DNA of 55,122 bases from Pseudomonadales bacterium (lineage in GTDB: Bacteria; Pseudomonadota; Gammaproteobacteria; Pseudomonadales; Azotimanducaceae). The stretch lies in the NCBI GenBank assembly GCA_022822135.1, contig JAJECH010000047.1, forward strand, positions 1 through 55,122, read 5' to 3'. The position numbers were made by a program, and so were the translations under genes. Below the pieces are notes generated by a model. The model did no database searches. It worked only from the letters and a program-made list of their open reading frames with translations, and was not told where the DNA came from. Positions 7,849 to 16,990 of this stretch are shown here, one piece after another. Each line of letters begins with the position of its first letter. Position 1 is the first letter of the stretch.

Positions 7849-9054
7849 ATGCGCCTGGTGTTTCAGCTCGCATTGCGCAACATCTGGCGGCAACGGCGTC
7901 GGAATGGGCTTGTTCTCTTTGCGATCGTCGTTTCGGTGGGCGGTGTGTTTGTAATGAACTCGCTAGCACGCGGAATGGAGCAGGATTTTCTCCGCTTCTC
8001 GATCGAGAACTTTCGAGGTCATATCAAAATTCTCGCTCCCAACCAACTGGATGAACCTGGGTTACGGTATTCGATTCCGCAGACTACGAATTGGGCAGCG
8101 CTTGATCGTCCAGACATTGAAACATGGACGCCACGACTACGTTCCCCGGCGGTCATCATGAGTGAACGCGAAACACGCGGCGTTGAAATTGTTGGTATCG
8201 ACCCTACGCGCGAATCTCACTCGTTTATTCACGACCTTGTGGTCGAGGGTGAAGGCATTCTTGATCCGAACGATCAACACTTGCTGATCGGCAGAGATCT
8301 CGCCGAAGAACTAAAAACGGGATTAGGTCGCCGTCTTGTCGTACTAATGAATGGCCCCGACGACACTGCGATAGAAACGGGGTTCCGAATCCTCGGCATC
8401 TTCGATTCAGAAACTACCCGTTACGAAGAAGCCTACGTGCTAACGGGATTAAGTTCGCTTCAGACGATCTCTGGGGTAGATGGTTTCACAGGGGTTTCTG
8501 TGTATCTCAAAGATCTTGCTTACGTAGATGAGGTACAGTCTTCGCTCGCATCTCAATTACCTGATCTGGATGTTGCTACATGGGCGCAACTCGATCCATT
8601 CACCAGCGAAATGCATCGCTTTATTGGCTTCACTGTGTACATCCTGATCGTCGTTTTCTTGGGAACGCTGGTGTTCGGGTTAATTAACGCGCTCGTTACC
8701 GCGGTGTTGGTTCGAATCAAGGAATTCGGGATGCTACGGGTAGTTGGTATGAAGAGTCGCTTGGTGGTATCGCAGGTCGTGATCGAGTGCGTCATCATCA
8801 TGTTATTGGCATTGATGATTGGGCTCGGCGTAGGGCTTCTTTTCGTTTGGTGGATCGGCGACGGAATCGACCTAACGGCATTTGCGGCGGGTGTTGAGGC
8901 ATTCGGGATGGGTGCACGTATGGTGCCTCATTTAGTTGTAGATGATTTCGTGATATTAGGCGTAGCCAGTGTGATCCTTGGGTTGATCGCGAGTTATTTC
9001 CCGGCGCGTCGCGTGATCAAAGCGTCCATTCTTCAATCCTTACGAGATGGTTAG
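7849..9054 (+). CDS. ABC transporter permease, FtsX/MacB (LolCE-like) type, second of two
   Basis: A 401-residue partner of the preceding permease, starting directly after its stop. It opens with the same layout (LALRNIWRQRRRNGLVLFAI), has a ~220-residue periplasmic domain, three C-terminal helices and a KASILQSLRDG tail. Two different permeases with one ATPase imply a heterodimeric transporter of the LolCDE kind. It lies 9 bp before the ATPase gene. The sequence differs enough from the first permease that this is an old paralogous pair and not a recent tandem copy. Confidence 0.9.
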   Translation: MRLVFQLALRNIWRQRRRNGLVLFAIVVSVGGVFVMNSLARGMEQDFLRFSIENFRGHIKILAPNQLDEPGLRYSIPQTTNWAALDRPDIETWTPRLRSPAVIMSERETRGVEIVGIDPTRESHSFIHDLVVEGEGILDPNDQHLLIGRDLAEELKTGLGRRLVVLMNGPDDTAIETGFRILGIFDSETTRYEEAYVLTGLSSLQTISGVDGFTGVSVYLKDLAYVDEVQSSLASQLPDLDVATWAQLDPFTSEMHRFIGFTVYILIVVFLGTLVFGLINALVTAVLVRIKEFGMLRVVGMKSRLVVSQVVIECVIIMLLALMIGLGVGLLFVWWIGDGIDLTAFAAGVEAFGMGARMVPHLVVDDFVILGVASVILGLIASYFPARRVIKASILQSLRDG

Positions 9055-9063
9055 GAAACTTCT

Positions 9064-9741
9064 ATGAGTGACTTCGCGGTTCAGACCACCGATATAACGC
9101 GTATCTATGGTAATGAAACAGTGCCGGTATATGCGCTCAGAGGTGTCTCACTTGATGTCGAAGTCGGTGAATTCGTCAGCATCGTAGGACCGTCTGGCTC
9201 AGGGAAGTCAACGCTATTGCATGTCATCGGAGGGCTTGAACGTCCGACCGAAGGCGAAATTACGGTTGGCGACACGATTCTTGGTGAGTGTTCCGATAGC
9301 GAGTTGACTGACGTTCGACTGTACAAGATGGGGTTTGTATTTCAGGCTTACAACCTAATCCCTGTGTTGTCGGCCGTTGAAAACGTGGAATTCATTCTTC
9401 AGCTGCAGGGAGTCGGCAAGAAAGAACGTCGCGAGCGCGCGCAAGAGGCATTGAGCGCATTTGGTCTCGAGGATTTGTTTAACCGACGACCCGGCGAAAT
9501 GTCGGGTGGTCAACAACAACGCGTTGCGATCGCGCGCGCAGTGGTTTCGAATCCCGCTGTGTTACTAGCGGACGAACCAAGCGCGAACTTGGATTCGGAA
9601 ACGACCAAAGAGTTCTGTGAATACCTGCAACACGCGAACGAAGAGCGCGGTGTCACCATCCTCACGGCGACCCATGATCCGCTTGTCATGGGGTACACGA
9701 AGCGTCACATTAATCTGGTCGACGGACAGATTGCGGCATAG
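9064..9741 (+). CDS. ABC transporter ATP-binding protein, LolD-like
   Basis: A 225-residue ATPase with a complete motor: Walker A GPSGSGKST (~42-50), the Q-loop in FVFQAYNLIP, signature [14 protein letters not shown], Walker B VLLADEP and an H-loop in LTATHDP. The short form with AYNLIPVLSAVENVEF is typical of the LolD/MacB/FtsE class that pairs with FtsX-type permeases. Its ATG at 9064 follows the second permease by 9 bp, and its 3' end overlaps the likely start of the barrel gene. With the LolA-like carrier it forms the energised part of an export or lipid-sorting system distinct from true LolCDE. Confidence 0.92.
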   Translation: MSDFAVQTTDITRIYGNETVPVYALRGVSLDVEVGEFVSIVGPSGSGKSTLLHVIGGLERPTEGEITVGDTILGECSDSELTDVRLYKMGFVFQAYNLIPVLSAVENVEFILQLQGVGKKERRERAQEALSAFGLEDLFNRRPGEMSGGQQQRVAIARAVVSNPAVLLADEPSANLDSETTKEFCEYLQHANEERGVTILTATHDPLVMGYTKRHINLVDGQIAA

Positions 9742-10978
9742 CTTCGTCCATCGCACGCTAGTTTTGTCGTGTATTCGTTGGACGATAGGGTTGTTCGTGC
9801 TATGCACGACAAGCGTGTCTGCGGCGGAATTGACCGGGCGAGTTAAGGCATTCGCGAGCGCCACGGAACTTTCATCAACCGATATTCTCGTACCGACCGT
9901 ACGTGATCAGTTGACGGATTTCCGACTGGATCTCCGCCTAATGTTCAAGCACTCAAGTGGCCCGATACGTATCGAATTCGATCCGACATTAACCTGGACC
10001 GGCGGTGATGCGGTTCAGTTATTAAGCAATATTGGATTACCCCTCGACCAATTACCTGGAAATGACAGTAGCCGATATTTTGATTGGTCGGAAGAGATAT
10101 TCAGCGACGATCAACATCGTTTAGTTACGCGGGTGGATCGCCTATCGATCACGTATCGAAAACCTAGTTGGTCATTACAGGCAGGTCGCCAGGCGATCTC
10201 ATGGGGGAATGGGCTCGTTTTCCAACCCTTGGATCTCTTCAGTCCGTTTGCACCGACCACGATTGACCGCGAATACAAACCGGGGGTTGACTCGGTGTTG
10301 ATTGAGTCTCTCGTTGGGAACTCGAGCGAACTGCAGTTACTTTGGATCGGACGTCAAGAAAATGCAGAGAGCTCTTCGGCTGATACGACGGCGTTGAAGT
10401 GGCATTCTCAGTTGAACGACCTCTCTTTGGACTTGATCGTCGCGGAACATATCGGCGATGATTTCGCGGCATTTTCGCTCTCGCTCCCAGTTGCGGGATC
10501 GCTATTGAGATTAGAGACTTCAAGATTGTGCGACGAAACGACATGTACGTTAAGTGGTCTCGCCAATCTGGATTACACGATCGCCCTTGGTCCCACGTTA
10601 CTCTACCTATTCGGTGAGCTTTATCACAACGGCTTCGGCTTGGAGCAAATTGGGGACAGAGTTCCTGCGACGTTGAGCGAAAGGATGGCGCGGGGAGAAA
10701 TATTCACGCTCATGAAGAACTACGGCAGTTTCGGCATGAACATAACCTGGCATCCGCTGTGGAGTCAGTCGTTTATCGTCCTTGAAAATCTGGAGGACCA
10801 GAGCGGGTTATTCCAGACTGCGGTGAACTACGAACCCGGCGACGCTTCTCGTGTGCAATTCGGCGTTTCGGTCCCTTACGGTGACTTGAACACGGAATTT
10901 GGTGAACGCGAACTTGGTGACGACACGACATCTGGGGGTGGATCAACCTACTTCATGTCCGTTGCTTTTTACTTTTGA
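9731..10978 (+). CDS. Probable outer-membrane beta-barrel protein
   Basis: About 415 residues from a TTG at 9731, which overlaps the ATPase stop by 11 bp. A longer frame reaches back to 9617 inside the ATPase, but only the shorter form begins with a signal peptide (LSCIRWTIGLFVLCTTSVSAAELTG). The mature protein alternates polar and hydrophobic residues, has LQAGRQAISWGNGLVFQPLD near ~155, a porin-like strand motif, and ends in aromatic SVAFYF, the C-terminal Phe signal used by the BAM machinery. Its place directly after the ABC genes suggests the outer-membrane end of the same system. I cannot name a closer family with confidence (DUF1302-like is possible). Confidence 0.75.
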   Translation: MRHSFVHRTLVLSCIRWTIGLFVLCTTSVSAAELTGRVKAFASATELSSTDILVPTVRDQLTDFRLDLRLMFKHSSGPIRIEFDPTLTWTGGDAVQLLSNIGLPLDQLPGNDSSRYFDWSEEIFSDDQHRLVTRVDRLSITYRKPSWSLQAGRQAISWGNGLVFQPLDLFSPFAPTTIDREYKPGVDSVLIESLVGNSSELQLLWIGRQENAESSSADTTALKWHSQLNDLSLDLIVAEHIGDDFAAFSLSLPVAGSLLRLETSRLCDETTCTLSGLANLDYTIALGPTLLYLFGELYHNGFGLEQIGDRVPATLSERMARGEIFTLMKNYGSFGMNITWHPLWSQSFIVLENLEDQSGLFQTAVNYEPGDASRVQFGVSVPYGDLNTEFGERELGDDTTSGGGSTYFMSVAFYF

Positions 10979-10997
10979 ATTTAGGGAGACCGAATTT

Positions 10998-12737
10998 GTG
11001 ATTCGTATACGGCAGGTTTCTATTTCCAGACTCGGGAATTCGGGGAACAGAGGTGGTCGGCATATTGCTTCGTTGCTCCTCTTATTTGGGATTCTGACAC
11101 CAGGATTCATTCAGGGCAATACCGTTGTCGTCGAGAACGCCGCGGTGTCTTCACGTTCGATGTTGGCCAGTGAGGCTGGCGTTGCCGCCATGCGAGAAGG
11201 CGGCAATGCGGTGGACGCAGCGGTAACGACTGCGTTTGTCTTGGCCGTTACGTATCCGTCAGCCGGTAATTTAGGCGGTGGCGGCTTTGCAGTGATTCGA
11301 ATGCCGGATGGAACAGTATTTGCGAACGATCATCGAGAACGAGCACCAGGTGGTGCAACGACAGACATGTTTCTTGATGAGGACGGTGAGTACGTTGCGG
11401 AACGTGCATTACAGTCCCATCTTTCCTCAGGTGTACCTGGTTCAGTAGCGGGTTTACTAGCTATTCACGAGCGATTCGGCGTACTTCCGCGCGAAGCCGT
11501 GATCGCTCGCGCCATCGAACTTGCACAAGACGGTTTTGAACTGCCTGCGGATATCGCGCGTCAGTTCCGATCGCACCACAATCGGTTTCAGCATATTGAG
11601 TCGACCCGAAAGGTCTTCTATAAGGCGGATGGTTCCTTCTATGAAGCCGGGGAGCTGTTTAAGCAACCCGATCTCGCGGCAACGCTCTCTCGAATCAGCG
11701 ACCAGGGTAGGGACGGTTTCTATACGGGCGAGACGGCAGACCTCATCGTCGCGGAAATGAGTCGTGGCGGCGGTTTGATCTCAAACGCCGATCTCACGGC
11801 GTACGAACCGGTGTGGCGCGAACCGATCCACGGTCGATATCGAGGTTTTGACGTTCATTCGATGCCGCCTCCGTCTTCGGGAGGGGTATTGGTTGTGCAG
11901 TTGCTCAACATGCTCGAACCATTCGATTTAAGCGAACTAGGGTTCCATACAGCGCCAGCCATGCATCTGATGATAGAAGCCGAACGACGTGCATACGCCG
12001 ATCGGGCCGTCCATCTAGGTGATCCTGATTTCTACCCCGTTCCGCTCGATACGTTACTCTCAAAGCGATATGCGTCAAGGCGAATCGAGGACATCGGTGC
12101 GACCGCGACGATATCGGACGACATTAAAGCTGGATCGGTGCCAAGAGAACCATTCGAAACGACGCATTTTTCTGTCATTGATCCTGGGGGTATGGCTGTC
12201 GCGTTTACGGTAACTATCAACGGTGGCTACGGTAGCGGAATCGTCGTCGATGGCGCTGGTTTCCTCTTGAACAACGAAATGGATGACTTCAGCGCGAAAC
12301 CCGGTACACCGAACATGTTTGGTCTTATTGGAGGCGAAGCCAACGCTATCGAACCCGGAAAGCGGATGTTGAGTTCGATGACGCCGACTATTGTTTCGAA
12401 AGGAGATAGATTCGTGTTGATCACTGGGAGTCCAGGTGGATCAACCATCATCACGACGACATTGCAGGTGATTCTTAATGTGATCGATCATGGTTTTGAT
12501 CTTGAAGAAGCGGTCAATGCGCCGCGCTTCCATCACCAATGGCAACCAAACAGTGTGCGATTCGAAGCAGGTATCAGATCGACGGTTATTCAGGAGCTAG
12601 AGGAGATGGGACACGTGAATCTACGCGTACTCTCCGAGCAGTACCGTATAGGTGACGCCAATTCGATACTTAAATATCGGGATTCGATCACGGCGACGAG
12701 CGACGGCAGGAACGCTGGTGGTGCGGCCGGTTTCTAG
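10998..12737 (+). CDS. ggt: Gamma-glutamyltranspeptidase
   Basis: A 579-residue periplasmic Ntn-hydrolase that cleaves the gamma-glutamyl bond of glutathione and related compounds. The GTG at 10998 is chosen over an in-frame ATG 33 codons earlier, which lies inside the barrel gene, because AGGGAG sits ~9 bases upstream and a hydrophobic signal segment follows (SLLLLFGILTPGF). Substrate-binding Arg lies in DHRERAP (~111-117). Self-cleavage should occur before Thr389 in FETTHFSVID, giving large and small subunits. The small subunit keeps LNNEMDDF, MLSSMTPTIV and GSPGGSTII. The enzyme appears intact. It follows the barrel gene by 19 bp. Confidence 0.95.
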   Translation: MIRIRQVSISRLGNSGNRGGRHIASLLLLFGILTPGFIQGNTVVVENAAVSSRSMLASEAGVAAMREGGNAVDAAVTTAFVLAVTYPSAGNLGGGGFAVIRMPDGTVFANDHRERAPGGATTDMFLDEDGEYVAERALQSHLSSGVPGSVAGLLAIHERFGVLPREAVIARAIELAQDGFELPADIARQFRSHHNRFQHIESTRKVFYKADGSFYEAGELFKQPDLAATLSRISDQGRDGFYTGETADLIVAEMSRGGGLISNADLTAYEPVWREPIHGRYRGFDVHSMPPPSSGGVLVVQLLNMLEPFDLSELGFHTAPAMHLMIEAERRAYADRAVHLGDPDFYPVPLDTLLSKRYASRRIEDIGATATISDDIKAGSVPREPFETTHFSVIDPGGMAVAFTVTINGGYGSGIVVDGAGFLLNNEMDDFSAKPGTPNMFGLIGGEANAIEPGKRMLSSMTPTIVSKGDRFVLITGSPGGSTIITTTLQVILNVIDHGFDLEEAVNAPRFHHQWQPNSVRFEAGIRSTVIQELEEMGHVNLRVLSEQYRIGDANSILKYRDSITATSDGRNAGGAAGF

Positions 12738-12780
12738 CGCATATGCTTTGTTTCGCAGCGGATTTTCGGGGACAAGTGGA

Positions 12781-14463
12781 ATGAAGGATTTTGCGCGAGT
12801 AGGTCTCTTGTTGTTGGTTCCGGTTTGCGTTTCAACAACGGTAGCTGCGGCACTCATTCAGGGGCATGTCATTGACAACAACAAAGCGCCGCTGCAAGGG
12901 GTCTTGATCCGAGTCACGGATCATCAAACTGGTATTTCTGAGTCGGTCTACTCTCGCGGCGACGGGTCGTTCGCACTCGAAACGGCGATGCAGGGCGACG
13001 TGGAGATCAGATCTAGGACGCCGTATTACCGAGATAGCAATATTCATGTCTCTTTGAATGGAGATGCGACGAACATCGTTGACATCACCATGAGCAAGAT
13101 GACGGACGCTCAGGAAATCTCCGATAGCCTACCCGCGGCGTATCACTTTGGCAATTTGCCATTTGAAGAAGGCGATGACTCATTCTTCACCAAATACCAG
13201 TTTCAACGAGATTGTTTGACGTGCCATCAGATGGGGAACCCGCTCACTCGTGTGGCTCGTTCGCCACGTGACTGGGTTGGCGTCATCATTCGGATGCATG
13301 CCATGCTTGGCAATTTCGATGCGGAACTTCGTGATCGACGATCCGAGCTGCTTTCAGAAGGATTTGATGGCCAAGCACTCGCGGTACGCCCGGAGTTCCC
13401 GCTGTCTGACGATTTAGAACACGCGAAGATTTATGAGTATCGGATGGAGCGAAGCGTCGTACCGCACGACGCGATCTACAACGCTTCAGATGGGTTGCTC
13501 TATACCGTCGACCAAGCCGCCGACCATATGGCGATCACAGACTTGATCACTGGCCAGACTAAGTACGTATCACAATCGGGCGAAGGCATGGTTCATCACG
13601 TCTTTGGATCAGTTGGAGGTGAATTGGCGGTATTCAATGGGCGTAACGGACCGCACTCGCTCGATATGGGTCCGGACGGCAAGTACTATGTGACCAACAC
13701 GTCAACGAACAGCATCGGCGTGTTCAACCCAAAGACCCACGAATGGGAACCATCGTTTGTTATCGGTCGTGGGGCGATCTATCCCCACACGATTCGTTTC
13801 GATTTAAACGGCAAAGCTTGGTTCACGCTTGCGGGGTCTGAGTCGGTCGGTAGTTTGGACCCGGAGACAGGCAAGACGCACGTGGTTCGATTACCAGGTG
13901 TTCGTCCCGACGGTATGTCTGGCGGTACGACACCGTATGGGATTGACACCGACCCGATTACTGGCATGGTTTGGTATACGCGGCTGTTTGGCGATCGCAT
14001 CGGAAAGATCGATCCGACAACCAACGAAGTTACCGAGTTTGAGTCACCGATTCGCGGACCGCGTCGGATGCGGTTCGATTCATCCGGTACCTTGTGGGTC
14101 ACGGGCTATTCAGAAGGTATGTTGGCGAAGATTGATCCGGCAACCTTTGAATCAACCGTCTATCCGATGCCTGAGTTCGCTTCTGGATTCCGACCCGCGC
14201 CTTATGCTCTTGGTGTGCATCCTGGTACGCAAGATATCTGGGTCAATGAAAACATGACCGATCGCATGTACCGTTTTATTCCCGATGAGGAACGTTGGGT
14301 GGTCTATCCGATTCCTTTATCGGGAACGTATACGCGGGATATGACGTTTACCGACGACGGTAAGGCATGTACGTCCAACAACCCAGTGCCGCCAGCAGCC
14401 CTTGAGGGCGGTGTTCTTCAGATAATCTGCATCGACGCGAACGCAAGTCAGATCGGTTCTTGA
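12781..14463 (+). CDS. Secreted beta-propeller (Vgb/streptogramin-lyase-like) with a haem-c motif
   Basis: A 560-residue exported protein. The ATG at 12781 gives a signal peptide (VGLLLLVPVCVSTTVAAA). Residues ~25-105 resemble a carboxypeptidase-regulatory-like beta-sandwich. CLTCH at 145-149 is a single CxxCH haem-attachment site. Residues ~200-530 form a propeller of the virginiamycin B lyase-like (SMP/Vgb) type with repeats such as SLDPETGK, KIDPTTNEV and KIDPATFES. Two Cys near the C-terminus could form a disulphide. The lyase-like fold does not prove lyase activity. The Ccm system elsewhere in the window could load the haem. The next gene starts within its stop codon (TGATG). Confidence 0.8.
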   Translation: MKDFARVGLLLLVPVCVSTTVAAALIQGHVIDNNKAPLQGVLIRVTDHQTGISESVYSRGDGSFALETAMQGDVEIRSRTPYYRDSNIHVSLNGDATNIVDITMSKMTDAQEISDSLPAAYHFGNLPFEEGDDSFFTKYQFQRDCLTCHQMGNPLTRVARSPRDWVGVIIRMHAMLGNFDAELRDRRSELLSEGFDGQALAVRPEFPLSDDLEHAKIYEYRMERSVVPHDAIYNASDGLLYTVDQAADHMAITDLITGQTKYVSQSGEGMVHHVFGSVGGELAVFNGRNGPHSLDMGPDGKYYVTNTSTNSIGVFNPKTHEWEPSFVIGRGAIYPHTIRFDLNGKAWFTLAGSESVGSLDPETGKTHVVRLPGVRPDGMSGGTTPYGIDTDPITGMVWYTRLFGDRIGKIDPTTNEVTEFESPIRGPRRMRFDSSGTLWVTGYSEGMLAKIDPATFESTVYPMPEFASGFRPAPYALGVHPGTQDIWVNENMTDRMYRFIPDEERWVVYPIPLSGTYTRDMTFTDDGKACTSNNPVPPAALEGGVLQIICIDANASQIGS

Positions 14464-15338
14464 TGTCTTTATCCTTGCAACACGCGACGCTTTCAGAGGC
14501 ACAACCGGCGTTCAACGATCAGCAACGGCAAGCGTTTGACGAATTAGGCGTCATCAAAGTGAAAGGCTTGTTCGATGCCAATATCGCATGTGACCTAGAG
14601 AACGAACTATGGCGCCGCTTCGAAAAGTGGGGCATTGAGCGTGGTCGTCCAAAGACTTGGGAAGTACTTGACGAAGCCACGATTCGGAAGGTGATGAAAG
14701 GCACGCGTCGAATTCGTGGTCTTGAAACGATCTACAACGATCGTTCGGACGATGTCGCCAGCATGCTCGCAAGCGAAACCGAATTTGAAAAACAAAAAGC
14801 GCTTTTACTTCTCACGTTTTCACGACAACACAACTACATTCAGGACCAGGTAGTGCCTAGTTCGATATGGCATTCGGACACACCCAATATTCCTGGTAGA
14901 GGCTTAACGGGTGTGATTGTGTTGGGGTTCATCAATCATGTGCTCCTGCGTGGCGGAGGCACTATGGTGATTACTGGCTCACATCGGTTGTTTGAGACGT
15001 CTACTTCGGCGATCACATCGAAAATAGCGAAACGAAAACTGAGGAAGTACCCCTACTTCCGCGAGTTATTGTCGGATAGTTCGACCGATCGCGAACGATT
15101 TTTGAAAGAGCCAGGCTTTGTGAACGATATCGAGTTGCAAGTCGTTGAGCTGACGGGTGAACCGGGCGATGCCTATTTCGTCAATGGCAGCGTGATGCAC
15201 ACGATCACGCGAAACTACCGACCCGAACCCCGGATGATGGTCCGAGGTTTTTATGGGACGTCAAAACTCTCGACGCACTACAGGGATCTATTTGCGAGTA
15301 GAGCGGCGAAGAAGCAATCCGCAATGTCGGCGTCTTAA
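14463..15338 (+). CDS. PhyH-family Fe(II)/2-oxoglutarate dioxygenase
   Basis: A 291-residue protein starting at the ATG at 14463, which shares a base with the propeller stop (TGATG), so the two are probably translated together. The metal site is His137 and Asp139 (IWHSDTPN) and His246 (SVMHTITR), with Arg257 downstream in PEPRMMVRGFYG. A hydrophobic pocket strand (GVIVLGFINHV) lies between. It is only distantly similar to the other two PhyH proteins here. It is last in the 5.8-15.3 kb co-oriented block. The substrate is unknown; the secreted propeller next to it may act on the same compound, but on the other side of the membrane. Confidence 0.82.
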   Translation: MSLSLQHATLSEAQPAFNDQQRQAFDELGVIKVKGLFDANIACDLENELWRRFEKWGIERGRPKTWEVLDEATIRKVMKGTRRIRGLETIYNDRSDDVASMLASETEFEKQKALLLLTFSRQHNYIQDQVVPSSIWHSDTPNIPGRGLTGVIVLGFINHVLLRGGGTMVITGSHRLFETSTSAITSKIAKRKLRKYPYFRELLSDSSTDRERFLKEPGFVNDIELQVVELTGEPGDAYFVNGSVMHTITRNYRPEPRMMVRGFYGTSKLSTHYRDLFASRAAKKQSAMSAS

Positions 15339-15556
15339 ATCCGCGTTCCTACGAGTAACGCTCGCTCATGAGATCATCCGCTAAGATCGAAGACTTCTTA
15401 AAGAGACTCCCGTCGAATCGAATCGACTTGGTATGTCTTGGCTTGAGAATTGCGATCCGTTTTGGGAATTTGTCGCTCGATTCGGGACCAATCGAACAGG
15501 AAACTCTCCGCTCTCTACATGCGTAAAACTCAGTTGCGCGCTCTGTGAGCCAGAGC

Positions 15557-16585
15557 TCAAGTTTCTGCTACAAGAGTTGGGAAGCGTCGTTGAAAGTACT
15601 CGGGCATGATCGGTTCGATCAGTTGCCTCGTTTTGTTCCATGCTGCGGCAATTAGTAGCAACATCACGCCCATCGTAAGACCTGCGACCGACATATCTGC
15701 GATCGTAAAGAGTGCTGCTAGTACCCAAACCATCGCACCAATCAGTAACGCACGACGGTTGATCACTAAGGCGAATACGAGTAAGACCACGAACAGCAAG
15801 AATCCAAAGATCACTTCACTCGTCGGATTCCACGCGAGTGCTTCGACCCACCAATAAAGCGGTTGAACGATGAACGGCGCAGCAACAATATGGGTCCAAA
15901 ACGCGACATCCGTATCAACGGATTGCCGTTGAGGGTCACGTACATCCCACCAAATTGCGTACGCCTCCACGAGACAACCGCAAATAAACGCTGTAGCTAA
16001 TACAGAAACTCCGCGGAGCACTTCTAGTTGAGTGCGCGGGTCAGTGATGCTAACTGGTTCGAACTCGTTAAAGTTATCTGCAACCGGTGGTGGCGGCAAA
16101 TGAGCTCCGACAACTATTGCGAGAATCGTCAATAGAATCGCGAGAATGCCTAGAGCGTGTGCTAGCGGTACACGAGCAAATCGCCAAAACCCGATCGAGA
16201 GTAGCGCTGAAACGATCAGAGGAACGACGAGTGGTAGCACTACGGGTAAGTGCATTACGGCTACACCAAGTTCTCGCGAAGGGGGCGGAACATCTAGAAC
16301 TGAACCGTAATTGAAAAACTCAAACCCCAAGAGTATTCCCGAAATCGCGACAGAACTCGATATCACGATTCCCGTAAACCTCATTCTTTGTCGTCGCACA
16401 AAATACCACGCCAGCGCGAAAGCAGCACCTAGCACAAGTATGTGATCCAGATACTGCTCTGAAATGAGCGTATTCAAGGAAACAAACGTGAGAATGCATG
16501 CGATCCCCACGAAGATATCGTTGTATCCGCTGACGAGGCGGAGGTGTTCCTGCTCGAACGAGGCTCTTTTCGTTAATTCAGTCAA
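15557..16585 (-). CDS. Polytopic membrane protein, unknown function
   Basis: A 342-residue integral membrane protein that I do not recognise. About ten hydrophobic segments can be traced, starting with YNDIFVGIACILTFVSLNTL and LVLGAAFALAWYFV, with a proline-rich periplasmic or cytosolic loop (LPPPPVADNF) near ~165. The N-terminus (MTELTKRASFEQEHLRLVSG) is charged and cytoplasmic-like. The start codon is TTG with no clear ribosome site, so it is uncertain. No transporter signature or catalytic motif is seen. It is convergent with the second PhyH gene, and a GCTCTG-TGAGC-CAGAGC hairpin lies directly after its stop (15540-15556) without a T tract. Confidence 0.75.
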   Translation of the reverse strand: MTELTKRASFEQEHLRLVSGYNDIFVGIACILTFVSLNTLISEQYLDHILVLGAAFALAWYFVRRQRMRFTGIVISSSVAISGILLGFEFFNYGSVLDVPPPSRELGVAVMHLPVVLPLVVPLIVSALLSIGFWRFARVPLAHALGILAILLTILAIVVGAHLPPPPVADNFNEFEPVSITDPRTQLEVLRGVSVLATAFICGCLVEAYAIWWDVRDPQRQSVDTDVAFWTHIVAAPFIVQPLYWWVEALAWNPTSEVIFGFLLFVVLLVFALVINRRALLIGAMVWVLAALFTIADMSVAGLTMGVMLLLIAAAWNKTRQLIEPIMPEYFQRRFPTLVAET

Positions 16586-16990
16586 AATGAGATGTCTTGT
16601 TTGTGGTTCGTTTTCGTGAACTTGGAGATTGTGACTAGGAATAGCTTACACGCAAAACGGCGAAGTACGAGTAACTAAATTACGTATTTCACCCAAACTC
16701 GGGTTGGTGGGTTTTCGCTAGAGTTTTAACTTTGGGGTGGAGTCGCAGAGTTTACTAAATTCCATAGATACATGGAGATCCAGTGGAATTAATGATCGAG
16801 TTCGACACGCTATTTGTCAAATCCAATCGCGTCGACGACTCTGAAAACAACTGCGCGGAATTTAAACAAAGAGTTGGTAGATCAGATTACGCTTTGCTTG
16901 ACGAGATTCAAGCTGGTGCAAATCTCTGTGACCGTACTTAAACGGAGAAAGAAATCGTGAATATCTTGGACAGCAGGAGGCTCAGTGTCC
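16586..16990. other. Intergenic gap of ~405 bp with one possible small ORF
   Basis: AT-richer than its surroundings, with no recognised family. It contains one plausible short frame (16792-16941, listed separately) and otherwise no gene, repeat or terminator that I can support. It separates the membrane protein from the AbiEii-like operon, both on the minus strand, so it should hold the promoter of the membrane protein. Confidence 0.5.
16792..16941 (+). CDS. Possible small protein, 49 residues
   Basis: ATG at 16792 preceded by GGAG and GTGGA within 18 bases. The product begins MIEFDTLFVKSNRVDD and ends LDEIQAGANLCDRT; it is acidic, with no membrane segment and no family that I recognise. It runs opposite to the flanking genes. 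The ribosome-site-like bases and protein-like composition are the only support, and it may be chance. Confidence 0.25.
   Translation: MIEFDTLFVKSNRVDDSENNCAEFKQRVGRSDYALLDEIQAGANLCDRT

Noticed and set aside
9617-9730. Longer N-terminus of the barrel protein inside the ATPase gene
   Set aside because: The extension is a shadow of the ATPase frame and would bury the signal peptide.
15540-15556. Terminator between the PhyH gene and the membrane protein
   Set aside because: GCTCTG-TGAGC-CAGAGC has a good stem but no U tract on either strand.
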